Origin: Prevotellaceae bacterium
GTDB lineage: Bacteria; Bacteroidota; Bacteroidia; Bacteroidales; Bacteroidaceae
Reading direction: 5' to 3'
DNA length: 10,726 nt
NCBI GenBank assembly: GCA_905371275.1
Contig: CAJPLH010000060.1
Span: 1-10,726 of the forward strand
Shown: one piece after another, positions 1 through 8,131 of the stretch
How positions within the stretch are numbered: position 1 is the stretch's first letter
Layout: each line of letters starts with the position of its first letter
Notes under the pieces: model-generated
Seen by the model: only the letters and a program-made list of their open reading frames with translations
Told to the model about the DNA's origin: nothing
Database searches by the model: none
Position numbers and translations under genes: made by a program

Positions 1-4
1 AGTT

Positions 5-55
5 CACCACAAAAATAAGAACTTTGGAGCTTACACACAAATTTTGGACACTATC
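5..55 (-). repeat. Left copy of 51-bp edge inverted repeat (probable IS end)
   Basis: These 51 bases are the exact reverse complement of 10673-10723; pairing stops at base 56 (A here, against C implied by 10672) and at base 4. The end reading GATAGTGTCC...TTTGTGTGTAAG resembles from memory the terminal repeats of IS256-family elements, but no transposase is present, so the family is an inference. It lies 42 bp past the stop codon of the last fimbrial gene, with the putative element extending left out of the window. The identity to the right copy is seen directly; that it is an insertion-sequence end is inferred. Confidence 0.75.
10..41 (-). promoter_or_regulatory. Bacteroidetes-type promoter in left edge repeat, facing out
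   Basis: Read on the minus strand there is a TTTG box (38-41), a 20-nt spacer and TATTTTTG (10-17), matching the Bacteroidetes pattern TTTG-N19-21-TAnnTTTG. It would drive transcription leftward out of the window, probably into a transposase or another gene beyond the edge. Both boxes and the spacing fit; activity is inferred. Confidence 0.55.
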
Positions 56-97
56 ACATCAAAACCTCTAAACGAAGTACTTATCGCAAACCCGTTT

Positions 98-1969
98 CTA
101 AATCGTCTGGTCCGCAAAGAGTTCAGCACTGAGCACTGCGCCCACCGTAGCACTCGACGCATTGCGTTTGAAATAGAGCGTTTCTCTGCGTTTCTGACCG
201 TTGGTTGGTGTCACCACCGTATATTCGTAGAAGATTTTCTTGTTGCGAATCACCAATTTGATGTTCTGATTCGTGTAGTCGTCTTTCAGCGGAGTCAACC
301 CCTTAGCTTCAATGAGCACAGTGTAAGGGAACAACTGCGCTGGAATAGAACCTGGCACATCGAAGGAAAGTTCCATCAGCTTTCCCTGCGCAGACGTTTC
401 ACCAGAACTATTCGTGAGCGAAGCATTGAACTGATAGGGTTGTCGCAAAGTGACATTGATGGTGCGCAAGATGCGCGAAGGATTGTTGGTGTCCTTGTTG
501 TCACCCACCACCAAGAACTTGTAGCTCTTTCTTTGCGCCGGATATGGGTTGCGCGTCGTAATCGTCAGTTTGCCGTTGCTGAACGAAGCCGACTGAATGT
601 AAGGATCGTTGTTGAAAGCCGTTGACACTGGCGTACGTTTGTAATACACGTTCACGTTACCGAGCAAGTTGTTCGACTCTTGTCCCACCTTCACAAACGA
701 AATGTTCGCTTCATAGGTGGAAGGCTTCGTGATAATCACCTCCGTTTTGTCCACATCGAGTTTATACTTTCCATCACTGATTTGCGGATAGTCTTGCAGT
801 TCCACAGAAGCAAAGATGTTGTTGCCGGCTGGAGCCTCAAGTGCTTGTTGCAGGGTTTCGTAGCCCTTGTTGGCCACACTGCGAACCTTCACCTCATAAA
901 TGTAATTGCGCACAATGTCGTAAGGGTCGCTTCCCACATAGTTTTTTTGAGCATCGGATACATCCTCTTTGAGGTCGATTTTGTAGTAACCGGGGCGTTC
1001 CAAACGACCATTCACACGCTGACGTCCATACATGATCACCGACACTTGTTTGTCTCTGTCCGCTTCCGAGTTTCGATATTCAAAGAGCGCGATATTGCTT
1101 TTGTTGGTTTTCCAGCCTTCGGGAGAGGTATCACCATTTGCGCTCAGCACATTATAGACATTATTGTCACTCGTCAGCGTAGGTTCATCGGGAGTGGTGG
1201 GAAAACTATAAAGCACATCGCGGTAGTGCTCATCGGGGTCAGTGGTGCTAAGTGCCTCTTTAGACACATAAGGTGCTACCGATCCTCTTCGTGGAGCATT
1301 GTGCAGACAAAATCCTCTGAGTTCGAAGTTCACATTGGGCTCCATCACGAGTTGCACCTCGGCCTGATTGCGGAGCAAATGGAACACTCTGTTGTTGAAA
1401 GAATTGGTACTCAGTCCGTTGAAACTAAATACTCTCCACAACGTAGGTTTTCCGAGGTATTGCGCCTGCAGTCCGCTCATGAACTGACCTTCGTCCATAT
1501 CCTTGAGCAGATAGTCTTCTTGTCTGTTAGCAGGCATATCGTAGTTTGCCACAAAGTGGATGATGCGTTTGCGGCTGGTAGCAAGCAGTTTCACAGAGAA
1601 GTTGCGCACTTTATTGTCAAGAACAGCAGTTTTTCCCCCTGGCATATGCGTTTCTGCTCCAGGGGTTCTGTCGCCAGAGGTGAGTTGTGCCGTAGCGCGC
1701 TGCACAAAACGATGGTTTTCGTCGAAGACAAAAAGATAGAGTTTTGCAACATCCCCCACCGTGGAGCGAGTTGCTCTCACCATATCGGGCATCATCAAAC
1801 TTCCGGTCACGGTGATGCTGTCGCCCTCTTTCGCCACAGGCTCAGTGTGAACTACTTCGCTTTGCGTGAGTTCGGGTGGCATCTCCTCCATCGACTGACA
1901 ACCGGTGAAGACACCTCCTCCCACCATAGCGAGAAGAGAGAGTATAAAGCCTTTATATTTGAAATTCAT
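98..1969 (-). CDS. Fimbrillin-superfamily lipoprotein with long C-terminal extension (pilus gene 4)
   Basis: Probable accessory or tip-associated pilus subunit of the FimA/Mfa1 superfamily, about 623 residues. I start it at the ATG at 1969: the frame also opens at a TTG at 1978, but that overlaps the TGA of gene 3 (1977-1975), whereas the ATG follows the stop by 5 nt and directly begins a lipoprotein signal, M-N-F-K-Y-K-G...F-T-G-C, with the lipid Cys at residue 24. Thr-Arg-Ser (Arg68) is a possible Arg-protease maturation site. The fimbrillin region holds F-V-A-N (about 139) and Y-Y-K-I-D-L, closing with I-V-R-N-Y-I-Y at 352-358. Residues from about 395 to the end look beta-rich and are probably one or two Ig-like modules; I do not recognise them. 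It is the last gene of the operon, stopping with TAG 42 bp before the edge repeat, with no clear T-tailed terminator. Superfamily membership is confident; its exact place in the pilus is not. Confidence 0.85.
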   Translation of the reverse strand: MNFKYKGFILSLLAMVGGGVFTGCQSMEEMPPELTQSEVVHTEPVAKEGDSITVTGSLMMPDMVRATRSTVGDVAKLYLFVFDENHRFVQRATAQLTSGDRTPGAETHMPGGKTAVLDNKVRNFSVKLLATSRKRIIHFVANYDMPANRQEDYLLKDMDEGQFMSGLQAQYLGKPTLWRVFSFNGLSTNSFNNRVFHLLRNQAEVQLVMEPNVNFELRGFCLHNAPRRGSVAPYVSKEALSTTDPDEHYRDVLYSFPTTPDEPTLTSDNNVYNVLSANGDTSPEGWKTNKSNIALFEYRNSEADRDKQVSVIMYGRQRVNGRLERPGYYKIDLKEDVSDAQKNYVGSDPYDIVRNYIYEVKVRSVANKGYETLQQALEAPAGNNIFASVELQDYPQISDGKYKLDVDKTEVIITKPSTYEANISFVKVGQESNNLLGNVNVYYKRTPVSTAFNNDPYIQSASFSNGKLTITTRNPYPAQRKSYKFLVVGDNKDTNNPSRILRTINVTLRQPYQFNASLTNSSGETSAQGKLMELSFDVPGSIPAQLFPYTVLIEAKGLTPLKDDYTNQNIKLVIRNKKIFYEYTVVTPTNGQKRRETLYFKRNASSATVGAVLSAELFADQTI

Positions 1970-1974
1970 AATGT

Positions 1975-2880
1975 TCAAGGGGTAGGATTATATGGAATAG
2001 CCTTATAACTATCGAAGACCAATTTGGGATAAGTCTGCATTGCGTCTCGACTAATATCCCCACTTGCAGTATTAACTTTTACACCAGTTTCAGCAGACCA
2101 AGCTCTATCAAACAAAATCAAGTGTTTCACTGCGCTATTCGGATCACTTTGTATTTTGGCTATGAGTTGGAGCTCAGCAGTTGTTGGCATTCTCCAAGTA
2201 CCTTTTTGTTTAAAATTCACATCAAAATAACGAACATAATATATACCATCACCATCTCGTTTAAGCCAAACACCATTAAGATACTTGTCTTTAGTAGCTT
2301 TATCCAAACCCACAAACATCAAATTTCCAGAAGGACCGTAATCGTCCTCATAGTACTGCTTAGCTTGTTGCGCTACAGATTTGAAAGGGAAAACACGTAA
2401 ACCAAGAAAATTATCTTGTGTATAAACCTTTCTATTGTTAATATTAGGAGAATACCTCACCAAACGCGCATCTCTTGGGTCGTTATTTTGTGGATAAATA
2501 CTTCTAACATCCAGCCACAACTCTAGGTTTCGACGATTTCCAGATTTGATTTTGTAGTGATCACGCCAAGCTTTTTGCTCAATTTCTGCGGTAGTATACT
2601 CCCCATACTGATCTGTTGGGAAAGTATCGCCCCACTGAGAAGAAATAATGAACTCAGGGGAAATCATTTTGTTGCTTTCTGCGTCCTTTTTGGTACTACC
2701 ATCTGTTTCTGTGGCATCACCGACAAGCATATCTTTTTGAGGCACAATGGTATGAACTGTATAAAGCATTCCATTGATGATATCTTTGTATCCTAAATGC
2801 GCTCCATTGACGACACTTGTCAAACCAATTCGAGCGGCATATAAACTGGTCCAATAGTTGAGGATTTTGCCCTGAGATTG
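1975..2880 (-). other. AT-rich segment encoding the C-terminal lectin-like module of gene 3
   Basis: Hand counts of 60-base lines give 38% GC at 2101-2160, 32% at 2221-2280 and 43% at 2821-2880, then 60% at 2881-2940 and 55% at 3301-3360. The change falls at the predicted module boundary near residue 547. The frame is intact across it, so this reads as an in-frame domain replacement or a module under different codon pressure, not a broken gene. Confidence 0.6.
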
Positions 2881-4521
2881 CTTCGCCGTAACATAGATAG
2901 GTGGCAACTGCGACACCGTCACGGGTACGGGTGGGAGCACATTGGAGTCTTTTTGCTTTGCCGTGAAATTGATGGTGAGGGGCACATAGTTGATGGGAAC
3001 AGGACTCTTCACCTTGATGTAAGTGCGACCTCCACGTGAAGTCAGAGAAACCGCTATCTTCGACATATCGGGAGTGCCATAAGTGGTATTACCCTGACTG
3101 TCATAGATGGGATAAGTAGCTCTCAATGAATTTCTGAGTGTCGCCTCATCGAGAGGGAGGTCAGAAATATACTGGATTTCGAGTTCGTCTGTGGCACGCA
3201 TTTCGGGGTCCGTTTGCGTCACCACCAAATAGTGCGCTTCGGCAATGCTGCCATCCACTGGCTTAGTAGCCGTCCAATCTTCCACAGCAATAGAAGACTG
3301 TATGGTCACAGGGTTTGTGGGTTCTGCACTGCCCTCTGCGGTGATGGTGCTCTGAATGTCGTAGACCGTGTTGCGCACAATGCGATTCCAAGTTTCCACC
3401 GTGCCACTCGAAGGAAGCACGTTTTTCAACGGAATCTTGTAATAACTGTCCTGTTCTCGATTGTTGGCGCGGAGACGAAGTTTGATGAGCAAATAGGTTT
3501 CATTGTTCACGTCGTTGCCCCAAGCATGAGCATAGACATAGAAAGGAACGGGGCGCGCAAAAAACTGCGTACCATCGAAGGCGCGCTTCTCCATATTTTG
3601 GAAATCGGTCTGACCGTTGTTGATGTAAGTGCGGCCACTTCCCAACATGTTTTCAGACAACACATTGGTGTTGCTCACCCCATTGACGAGGGCTATTTGA
3701 GGGTTTCCCACAACGGTGAAATTCTCGCCAGCAGTGCCACGGATGTTGGTGGGAGGAGTGAGACGCACACGGAGTTTGGCAACAGCACGGCGCAAAGCCA
3801 CAATGCTAGCCACCGAAATTTCTCTTTGGTTGTTGTTCCAACGATAGGTTTGCACATCGGCTGCACCATCCATCAAAAAGTCGGCTTGCTTTTGGTTGGC
3901 ATCGCTTTGCGCTCCCAACACGTTTGCGCCAGAAGATACCAAGGCACCAAGCTGTGTGAGTGTTTTTCCCTGTAAGTCGGTGAGTGCGCCATGGAAATTG
4001 GCAATCACCACGAGTTTCAAGTTCTTACCTTGATAGGGGTTAGCGTTCTTTTTCACAAACACTCGAGCTTGACCATTCAGCGCATCGGCAGTAGCCACTC
4101 CCAAGGGGTTGGTGTTGCCTTGAGGATAGAGCATCAAATCGCCCTTCATGGTGCTATGGAGTCCACGCTGGGTGTCCCCCTCATAGAAGAGGACATACAT
4201 ATTGTTGATTTTGGTTTCGTTGAGACCGCCATTTACAAACAAGTTGGCTTCTTCGGTGACGCGAACATTGCTAGCCGCGCGTGTGTTGCGTGGAGCATTG
4301 GCAAGCGAAAAACCAAAAGTCATCACCTCGCTGTTGGCTGTGTCTACAGCCGTCCATTGTGGCGTGTCTGCGACATTGAGTTCGTTGGCACAACTTCCGT
4401 TGAGGAGCAGGCTTGCGCCCAACCCCAGGAGAAGGGTTGTTGCAAAACAAGTGCGAGATATCCAAGAAGTCCAACGGCTTTGTGCCGTGATTTTCATTGG
4501 AAGGAAATGAGAGAAATTCAT
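1975..4521 (-). CDS. Large fimbrillin-superfamily lipoprotein with WRMPT lectin-like C-terminal module, likely pilus tip adhesin (gene 3)
   Basis: An 848-residue surface lipoprotein, probably the tip or adhesin subunit of a type V (FimA/Mfa1-like) pilus. The signal peptide ends L-L-N-G-S-C (Cys44); the ATG at 4521 lies 8 nt after the gene 2 stop, but Met9 (4497) gives a shorter n-region and may be the true start. Thr-Arg-Ala (Arg81) is a candidate maturation cut. The fimbrillin fold spans about 90-416, with L-R-R-A-V-A-K-L near 243-250, Y-Y-K-I-P-L at 360-365, I-V-R-N-T-V-Y at 381-387 and E-D-W at 414-416. About 425-545 is an Ig/BACON-like segment ending V-T-V-S-Q-L-P-P. Residues from about 547 form a separate module carrying G-T-W-R-M-P-T-T-A-E-L (774-784), the motif of C-type-lectin-like/FISUMP/DUF1566-type domains. 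The DNA for this last module is clearly AT-richer than the rest. The family is confident; tip location and ligand binding are inferred from the architecture. Confidence 0.88.
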   Translation of the reverse strand: MNFSHFLPMKITAQSRWTSWISRTCFATTLLLGLGASLLLNGSCANELNVADTPQWTAVDTANSEVMTFGFSLANAPRNTRAASNVRVTEEANLFVNGGLNETKINNMYVLFYEGDTQRGLHSTMKGDLMLYPQGNTNPLGVATADALNGQARVFVKKNANPYQGKNLKLVVIANFHGALTDLQGKTLTQLGALVSSGANVLGAQSDANQKQADFLMDGAADVQTYRWNNNQREISVASIVALRRAVAKLRVRLTPPTNIRGTAGENFTVVGNPQIALVNGVSNTNVLSENMLGSGRTYINNGQTDFQNMEKRAFDGTQFFARPVPFYVYAHAWGNDVNNETYLLIKLRLRANNREQDSYYKIPLKNVLPSSGTVETWNRIVRNTVYDIQSTITAEGSAEPTNPVTIQSSIAVEDWTATKPVDGSIAEAHYLVVTQTDPEMRATDELEIQYISDLPLDEATLRNSLRATYPIYDSQGNTTYGTPDMSKIAVSLTSRGGRTYIKVKSPVPINYVPLTINFTAKQKDSNVLPPVPVTVSQLPPIYVTAKQSQGKILNYWTSLYAARIGLTSVVNGAHLGYKDIINGMLYTVHTIVPQKDMLVGDATETDGSTKKDAESNKMISPEFIISSQWGDTFPTDQYGEYTTAEIEQKAWRDHYKIKSGNRRNLELWLDVRSIYPQNNDPRDARLVRYSPNINNRKVYTQDNFLGLRVFPFKSVAQQAKQYYEDDYGPSGNLMFVGLDKATKDKYLNGVWLKRDGDGIYYVRYFDVNFKQKGTWRMPTTAELQLIAKIQSDPNSAVKHLILFDRAWSAETGVKVNTASGDISRDAMQTYPKLVFDSYKAIPYNPTP

Positions 4522-4529
4522 ACGAGTTA

Positions 4530-6053
4530 TTAACTTGTTTGACGAATCAAAATGCGTTTAGTGGGTCCCACATTGTTGGCATTGAATCCTTTGACGATTT
4601 GCACCTCTTTGCCATCGACGGTGAGATATAATTCTGTGGTACGCAGCTCTCCGGTGTAGGGTTTGCGCGCTCTCACGGCAAAGGTGATGGTGTTGTCGCT
4701 GGTGGTACCATAGGTGGAGCTTTCATCGACAAATTCGAAATCGAGATTGTTGGTGAGGGTGAATCGCCAATGCGCACCTTCGGGCTTTTTCACCTTAAAC
4801 TTAAAGGTGACACGGTCGGTGGCGGCGGGATCGAGATCAACCCAGTTGGGATGACCCGCAGGAACGGAAACCCCATCTTGTCCTGCAAAGGGGTTATTAG
4901 CGTTGCTGGCAGCATTTTCCACTACTGCAGGTATGAAGTCTTGCGTGGAGGTTTCTTTCTCCCAAGGTTGCACATTCCAAGAGAAGTTCACCACATTTTC
5001 GTCCCAACCTTTCACTTCCACATCGGCTTCATAGTGAACATTTCGCACGATGCTTACTAAACTTGCCACACCTCGCACACCATCATTATAGCCGGCTACT
5101 GTGAGATTGTTTTTGTCGCGGATTTTGGGCAAGAGCGCCACTTCTTTTTCTTCACCGTGCTTGGAGAAGGTGAAATAGACAATCGCTCCAGGCAGGGTTT
5201 CACTCACCGATTCGGGCAAATAGAACGTTCGTGTGATTTTCTTTGCGCCATCGGGCGAAATGTTGGTGGTGAAAGTTTGCTCGAAACGATTTTGTGGATT
5301 GTGAAAACTTCCCGCTACAAACAAGGGATAGTCGGTGGGGATTTGTGCTATTCTGATTTTGCTCAGCGTCACTGGCGCAGCGTCATCTGTGGGTTGTCCT
5401 TTTTGCGCTCCCGCCGTTTGCAGCGCACGCTGAATGTTGAGCGTCAATTTGGCTAAAGTGCGCATGAGCTTCACATTGAGTCGAAGGGCATTGCCTGACT
5501 TGTGGTTGGCAGTGACCGTGCCCGAGAGTCGCGCTGTCATGGGGATGCCCACATTCTGGTCTACACGCTCCATCAAAGGATTGGATACGGGAATTCGAGT
5601 GAAGAGATTGCGAAAGAGGGCTTCTCTGAAGTAGACACCATCGAGGGCAGTGGTCATCTCTGGTGTTTCGTTCGCCACAAAGAAGAATTCGTATTCTCCT
5701 GTGGGAAATGCAATTTCTTTTCTGAAATCGGTGAGGTCAGCCAAAGGGTGAACGGCATTGTGCACCACGTCACCATCGCCTTTGAGACAGATGATGAGTC
5801 GAATCTTTTTGACGAGGTCTTCATAGTCGGCATTGTCGCGGTTGATGGACTCTCCTGTCTGAGCGCGGGTGTCGAAAGTGACTACTCCTCTCACTCGACT
5901 ACGTGCTGTAACTGGCTGTTCTTCCTCGTAAACACGATTGCAGCTCACCATGGCAAAGATGGTGAGCAACAATAACAGCGCGAAACGACTGAATTTATGA
6001 GAAATCATACGTTGAAAAAGGGACATATACACGGTGTGAACTTGTGAATGCAT
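4530..6053 (-). CDS. Fimbrillin-superfamily lipoprotein with C-terminal Ig/BACON-like domain, possible FimB/Mfa2-like anchor (gene 2)
   Basis: Second gene of the pilus operon, 507 residues, exported and lipidated: a hydrophobic run ends A-M-V-S-C (Cys38). The ATG at 6053 is 8 nt after the gene 1 stop; Met10 (6026) and Met16 (6008) are possible starts, and Met16 gives the most compact signal peptide. Thr-Arg-Ala (Arg63) follows the signal. Fimbrillin features are F-F-F-V-A-N (123-128), I-P-M-T near 170-173, L-M-R-T-L-A-K-L-T-L-N-I at 196-207, T-F-Y-L-P-E-S at 276-282 (a motif I associate with Mfa2/FimB-like proteins), I-V-R-N-V-H-Y at 335-341 and Q-P-W at 362-364. About 385-507 adds a beta-rich Ig/BACON-like domain ending I-L-I-R-Q-T-S, which a simple anchor would not need. 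It ends in tandem TAA TAA. Position next to the shaft gene matches fimB/mfa2 in Porphyromonas gingivalis, but an accessory role is equally possible. Confidence 0.85.
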   Translation of the reverse strand: MHSQVHTVYMSLFQRMISHKFSRFALLLLLTIFAMVSCNRVYEEEQPVTARSRVRGVVTFDTRAQTGESINRDNADYEDLVKKIRLIICLKGDGDVVHNAVHPLADLTDFRKEIAFPTGEYEFFFVANETPEMTTALDGVYFREALFRNLFTRIPVSNPLMERVDQNVGIPMTARLSGTVTANHKSGNALRLNVKLMRTLAKLTLNIQRALQTAGAQKGQPTDDAAPVTLSKIRIAQIPTDYPLFVAGSFHNPQNRFEQTFTTNISPDGAKKITRTFYLPESVSETLPGAIVYFTFSKHGEEKEVALLPKIRDKNNLTVAGYNDGVRGVASLVSIVRNVHYEADVEVKGWDENVVNFSWNVQPWEKETSTQDFIPAVVENAASNANNPFAGQDGVSVPAGHPNWVDLDPAATDRVTFKFKVKKPEGAHWRFTLTNNLDFEFVDESSTYGTTSDNTITFAVRARKPYTGELRTTELYLTVDGKEVQIVKGFNANNVGPTKRILIRQTS

Positions 6054-6061
6054 GAGGACGC

Positions 6062-7597
6062 TTATTCGAGGACAACTTTATCTTGTTGCACCTGCGTCCA
6101 AGGCAACACGGTGATATTGGAAGAAATGTAAGTGGGCGTCAGGTCGGCTGGCGTGTCGTCTAGCGGTGGATCCCCCAAAGTACCAGGCCCTGAAACACTG
6201 TTGATAGTGATTTTATAGAGATGATTGCGCACCACTCCATAGCGACCATAGGCATTTAGTTTAGGTTGCTGTGCGTCGGTGAAGTGTCGGATGGGAATGA
6301 GATAATTACAAACACCATCTTTATAGAACTTAAGCCCATATCTGTCAAATGATTCCGCAGTTGTATTATTGACCTTCACACTGTTATTGTACAACTGCGC
6401 CACGGTTTCCTTCCAACCACTCGGCATATTCATCGATTCGTCAGTGGAATTCCCATTCCGAGCTTCATTAAATTTCAGAGCTAATTGATCATAACTCATA
6501 TAAACACCTTTGTAGTAAGCCCAGGTGGTGGTGCCAGCAGGCAGAACTTTGGGGACATACTTCAATGTCACTAAGGCATGAGTGAGTTGATTGTTTTTTT
6601 GATTGTCGGCATTGACCGTGTTTTCCGTAGCGAAAAGTCCGCTATCGTCGTCCCATCCTCCATTAGATTGTTCGCTAATGTCGTTTTGAAAGTGCACTCT
6701 TCGCTCGGCTTCATTTGTCACCGCCTCCATATTAGGGTCTACGGCATATCGATTGACAAGAGGGGTCAGAACTGTTTCATCGGTGAGCAGGGCATCGGTG
6801 GTGGGAGTGCCACTGGCTTTGAGCGCCTTTCCAGGTCTTCTCACAAAATAAGACTTGGTGTTGACACCTACCAATCTGAAATTTACAAACTCAGCCTTGC
6901 CGCCTAGTGCATTGGGAGCTGCTACTTTATCTCCTTTCTTGAGGTTGATAAAGATTTTGGCAACAAAACGCTCCAATGTGATGCGAAGGGGATTTTCTTC
7001 TGCCGCGGCCTTCGTGGAATAGATACGCCAATTCACCACAGGCACAATTTCTGTGGAACACATCATCATAACCGTCTTACTGGAAGATCTTTTGGGGCCT
7101 TGACCATCTTGTGCTGCCTGCAATTCTGCTAATGTATGCCCTGGGGCAAACTGTGCAATGAGCGCATCATGGGGGTTGGTTACGGCAAAAATATAATAGT
7201 TGCCGGGTTTGATTTTTTGAGCTTTGATTTTGAAGGGATTGTTCCGAAAACTTCCTCCCACAACGTCACTAGCTGACACGGTTATTGTTTGAACGAACGC
7301 ACCTTCAAAATTATAAATAGCCAAGACGATGCTGTTAAAACCATTGTCGCCAGCACTTCCCACATAGGTGTCGCCTTGATTGCCATTGGCTACACTATTG
7401 GCTGCTGCTCTCGTAGAGGATGGTGATGGCACATCCTTGCCAAAACCCTCCGGAAGATTGATATTGACAGAAATCCAACCAGTCTCTTTTGCTGTGTCGC
7501 CAGAAAGTTCTACCCAATCTTTGCTGCACGAAACGAAGCACTGCAAACAGAGCGTAAGCAGTGTTAGGAGGGTGGTTTTGGTAAAAAAGGAGGACAT
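6062..7597 (-). CDS. Mfa1/FimA-like major fimbrial subunit lipoprotein (gene 1)
   Basis: First gene of the operon, 511 residues, and the best candidate for the shaft subunit of a type V pilus. In the family such subunits are lipidated, moved to the outer membrane, cut by an Arg-specific protease and polymerised by strand exchange. The sequence shows a signal peptide ending F-V-S-C (Cys24), Thr-Arg-Ala at 62-64 as a possible cut site, P-G-N-Y-Y-I-F-A-V-T-N at 131-141, L-E-R-F-V-A-K-I-F-I at 208-217, Y-L-I-P-I-R-H-F at 432-439, V-V-R-N-H-L-Y-K-I at 455-463, and a terminal strand I-T-V-L-P-W at 495-500, eleven residues before the end. It lacks the extra C-terminal modules of genes 2-4, as expected for a repeating subunit. 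Length is near that of Mfa1. A Bacteroidetes -7 box lies 43 nt upstream of the ATG. Residues about 365-435 are encoded by AT-richer DNA and may be a variable surface region. Confident as to family; shaft role inferred from position and architecture. Confidence 0.88.
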   Translation of the reverse strand: MSSFFTKTTLLTLLTLCLQCFVSCSKDWVELSGDTAKETGWISVNINLPEGFGKDVPSPSSTRAAANSVANGNQGDTYVGSAGDNGFNSIVLAIYNFEGAFVQTITVSASDVVGGSFRNNPFKIKAQKIKPGNYYIFAVTNPHDALIAQFAPGHTLAELQAAQDGQGPKRSSSKTVMMMCSTEIVPVVNWRIYSTKAAAEENPLRITLERFVAKIFINLKKGDKVAAPNALGGKAEFVNFRLVGVNTKSYFVRRPGKALKASGTPTTDALLTDETVLTPLVNRYAVDPNMEAVTNEAERRVHFQNDISEQSNGGWDDDSGLFATENTVNADNQKNNQLTHALVTLKYVPKVLPAGTTTWAYYKGVYMSYDQLALKFNEARNGNSTDESMNMPSGWKETVAQLYNNSVKVNNTTAESFDRYGLKFYKDGVCNYLIPIRHFTDAQQPKLNAYGRYGVVRNHLYKITINSVSGPGTLGDPPLDDTPADLTPTYISSNITVLPWTQVQQDKVVLE

Positions 7598-7639
7598 AAA
7601 AAATTAGGAAGTGAGTTGAGAATGAATGTCGAAACGTAA

Positions 7640-7647
7640 CAAAAGTA
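7640..7647 (-). promoter_or_regulatory. Proximal promoter -7 box for fimbrial operon
   Basis: The minus strand reads TACTTTTG, an exact TAnnTTTG match, placing a start about 30-40 nt upstream of the gene 1 ATG at 7597. No TTTG box is visible 19-21 nt further upstream, so the match may be partial or regulator-dependent. Confidence 0.45.
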
Positions 7648-7814
7648 TGAGTGTCTATTGCTGACTAAGTTTCATTTTTGCACTGATGATAAAGATGATA
7701 AACAAAGGGGCATAGCCACATAAATACCTCCTCTATCTCATTACCTTTTCAGAAAACTTGCCTTGCACCCAATTCTTTGCGGAAGGACGGTTCTTGAAAG
7801 CCGTAAAAAGATAA

Positions 7815-7834
7815 ATCGGTCATTAGACCGTTAT
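7815..7834 (-). repeat. 20-bp hairpin motif, inverted copy A
   Basis: The exact reverse complement of 9136-9155. The core CGGTC-ATTA-GACCG forms a 5-bp stem with a 4-nt loop. A degenerate copy lies at 7981-8001. The two exact copies frame most of the intergenic region in opposite orientations. Confidence 0.7.
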
Positions 7835-7914
7835 GGTACAATTTGTTACTGAGAATATAACTTCCTGCCATCTTTCATTTTCTTGTTGGCATCTTGTTGC
7901 TCGTTCGTTCTCGA

Positions 7915-7928
7915 CGTAGCCCGCTACG
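7915..7928. repeat. Palindrome CGTAGC-CC-GCTACG
   Basis: A 6-bp perfect stem with a 2-nt loop, extended by flanking GTTC (7907-7910) and GAAC (7934-7937) that also pair. It looks like a REP-type or RNA hairpin within the fimbrial leader. Function unknown. Confidence 0.55.
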
Positions 7929-7980
7929 CCTTCGAACTCACAATCAACCATCTGCTCAACAATCTAATGAAATATGTTCA

Positions 7981-8001
7981 GGATCTAATGACCTATTTGG
8001 G
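7981..8001 (+). repeat. Degenerate third copy of the GGTCTAATGACC motif
   Basis: GGATCTAATGACCTATTTGGG matches the 9141-9160 sequence with one inserted base and two substitutions, and has the same orientation as the 9136 copy. The hairpin stem is weakened by the inserted A. Confidence 0.45.
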
Positions 8002-8117
8002 ATAAAGGAAAAAGAGAATACAGTTTTTTCTCCTCAGAAGTATGTGGAAATGAGTGTATTTCAGAGATGATGCAAACTCGCTTTCGCAACGTCACCCTAG
8101 GTGGCACACGCAGGAAG

Positions 8118-8131
8118 CGTACTGAAGTACG
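8118..8131. repeat. Palindrome CGTACT-GA-AGTACG
   Basis: A perfect 6-bp stem with a 2-nt loop, lying 70-90 nt downstream (minus strand) of the promoter at 8204-8233. It could be an RNA hairpin in a leader or noncoding transcript, or a REP-like dispersed repeat. Confidence 0.5.

Noticed and set aside
1976..1978. TTG at 1978 as start of pilus gene 4
   Set aside because: It overlaps the stop of gene 3, and the ATG nine bases later gives a standard lipoprotein signal with normal spacing.
680..2008. A 442-codon open frame on the + strand opposite pilus gene 4
   Set aside because: It lies entirely over a gene with clear lipobox and fimbrillin motifs, and its own translation has no recognisable motif; it is an antisense shadow.
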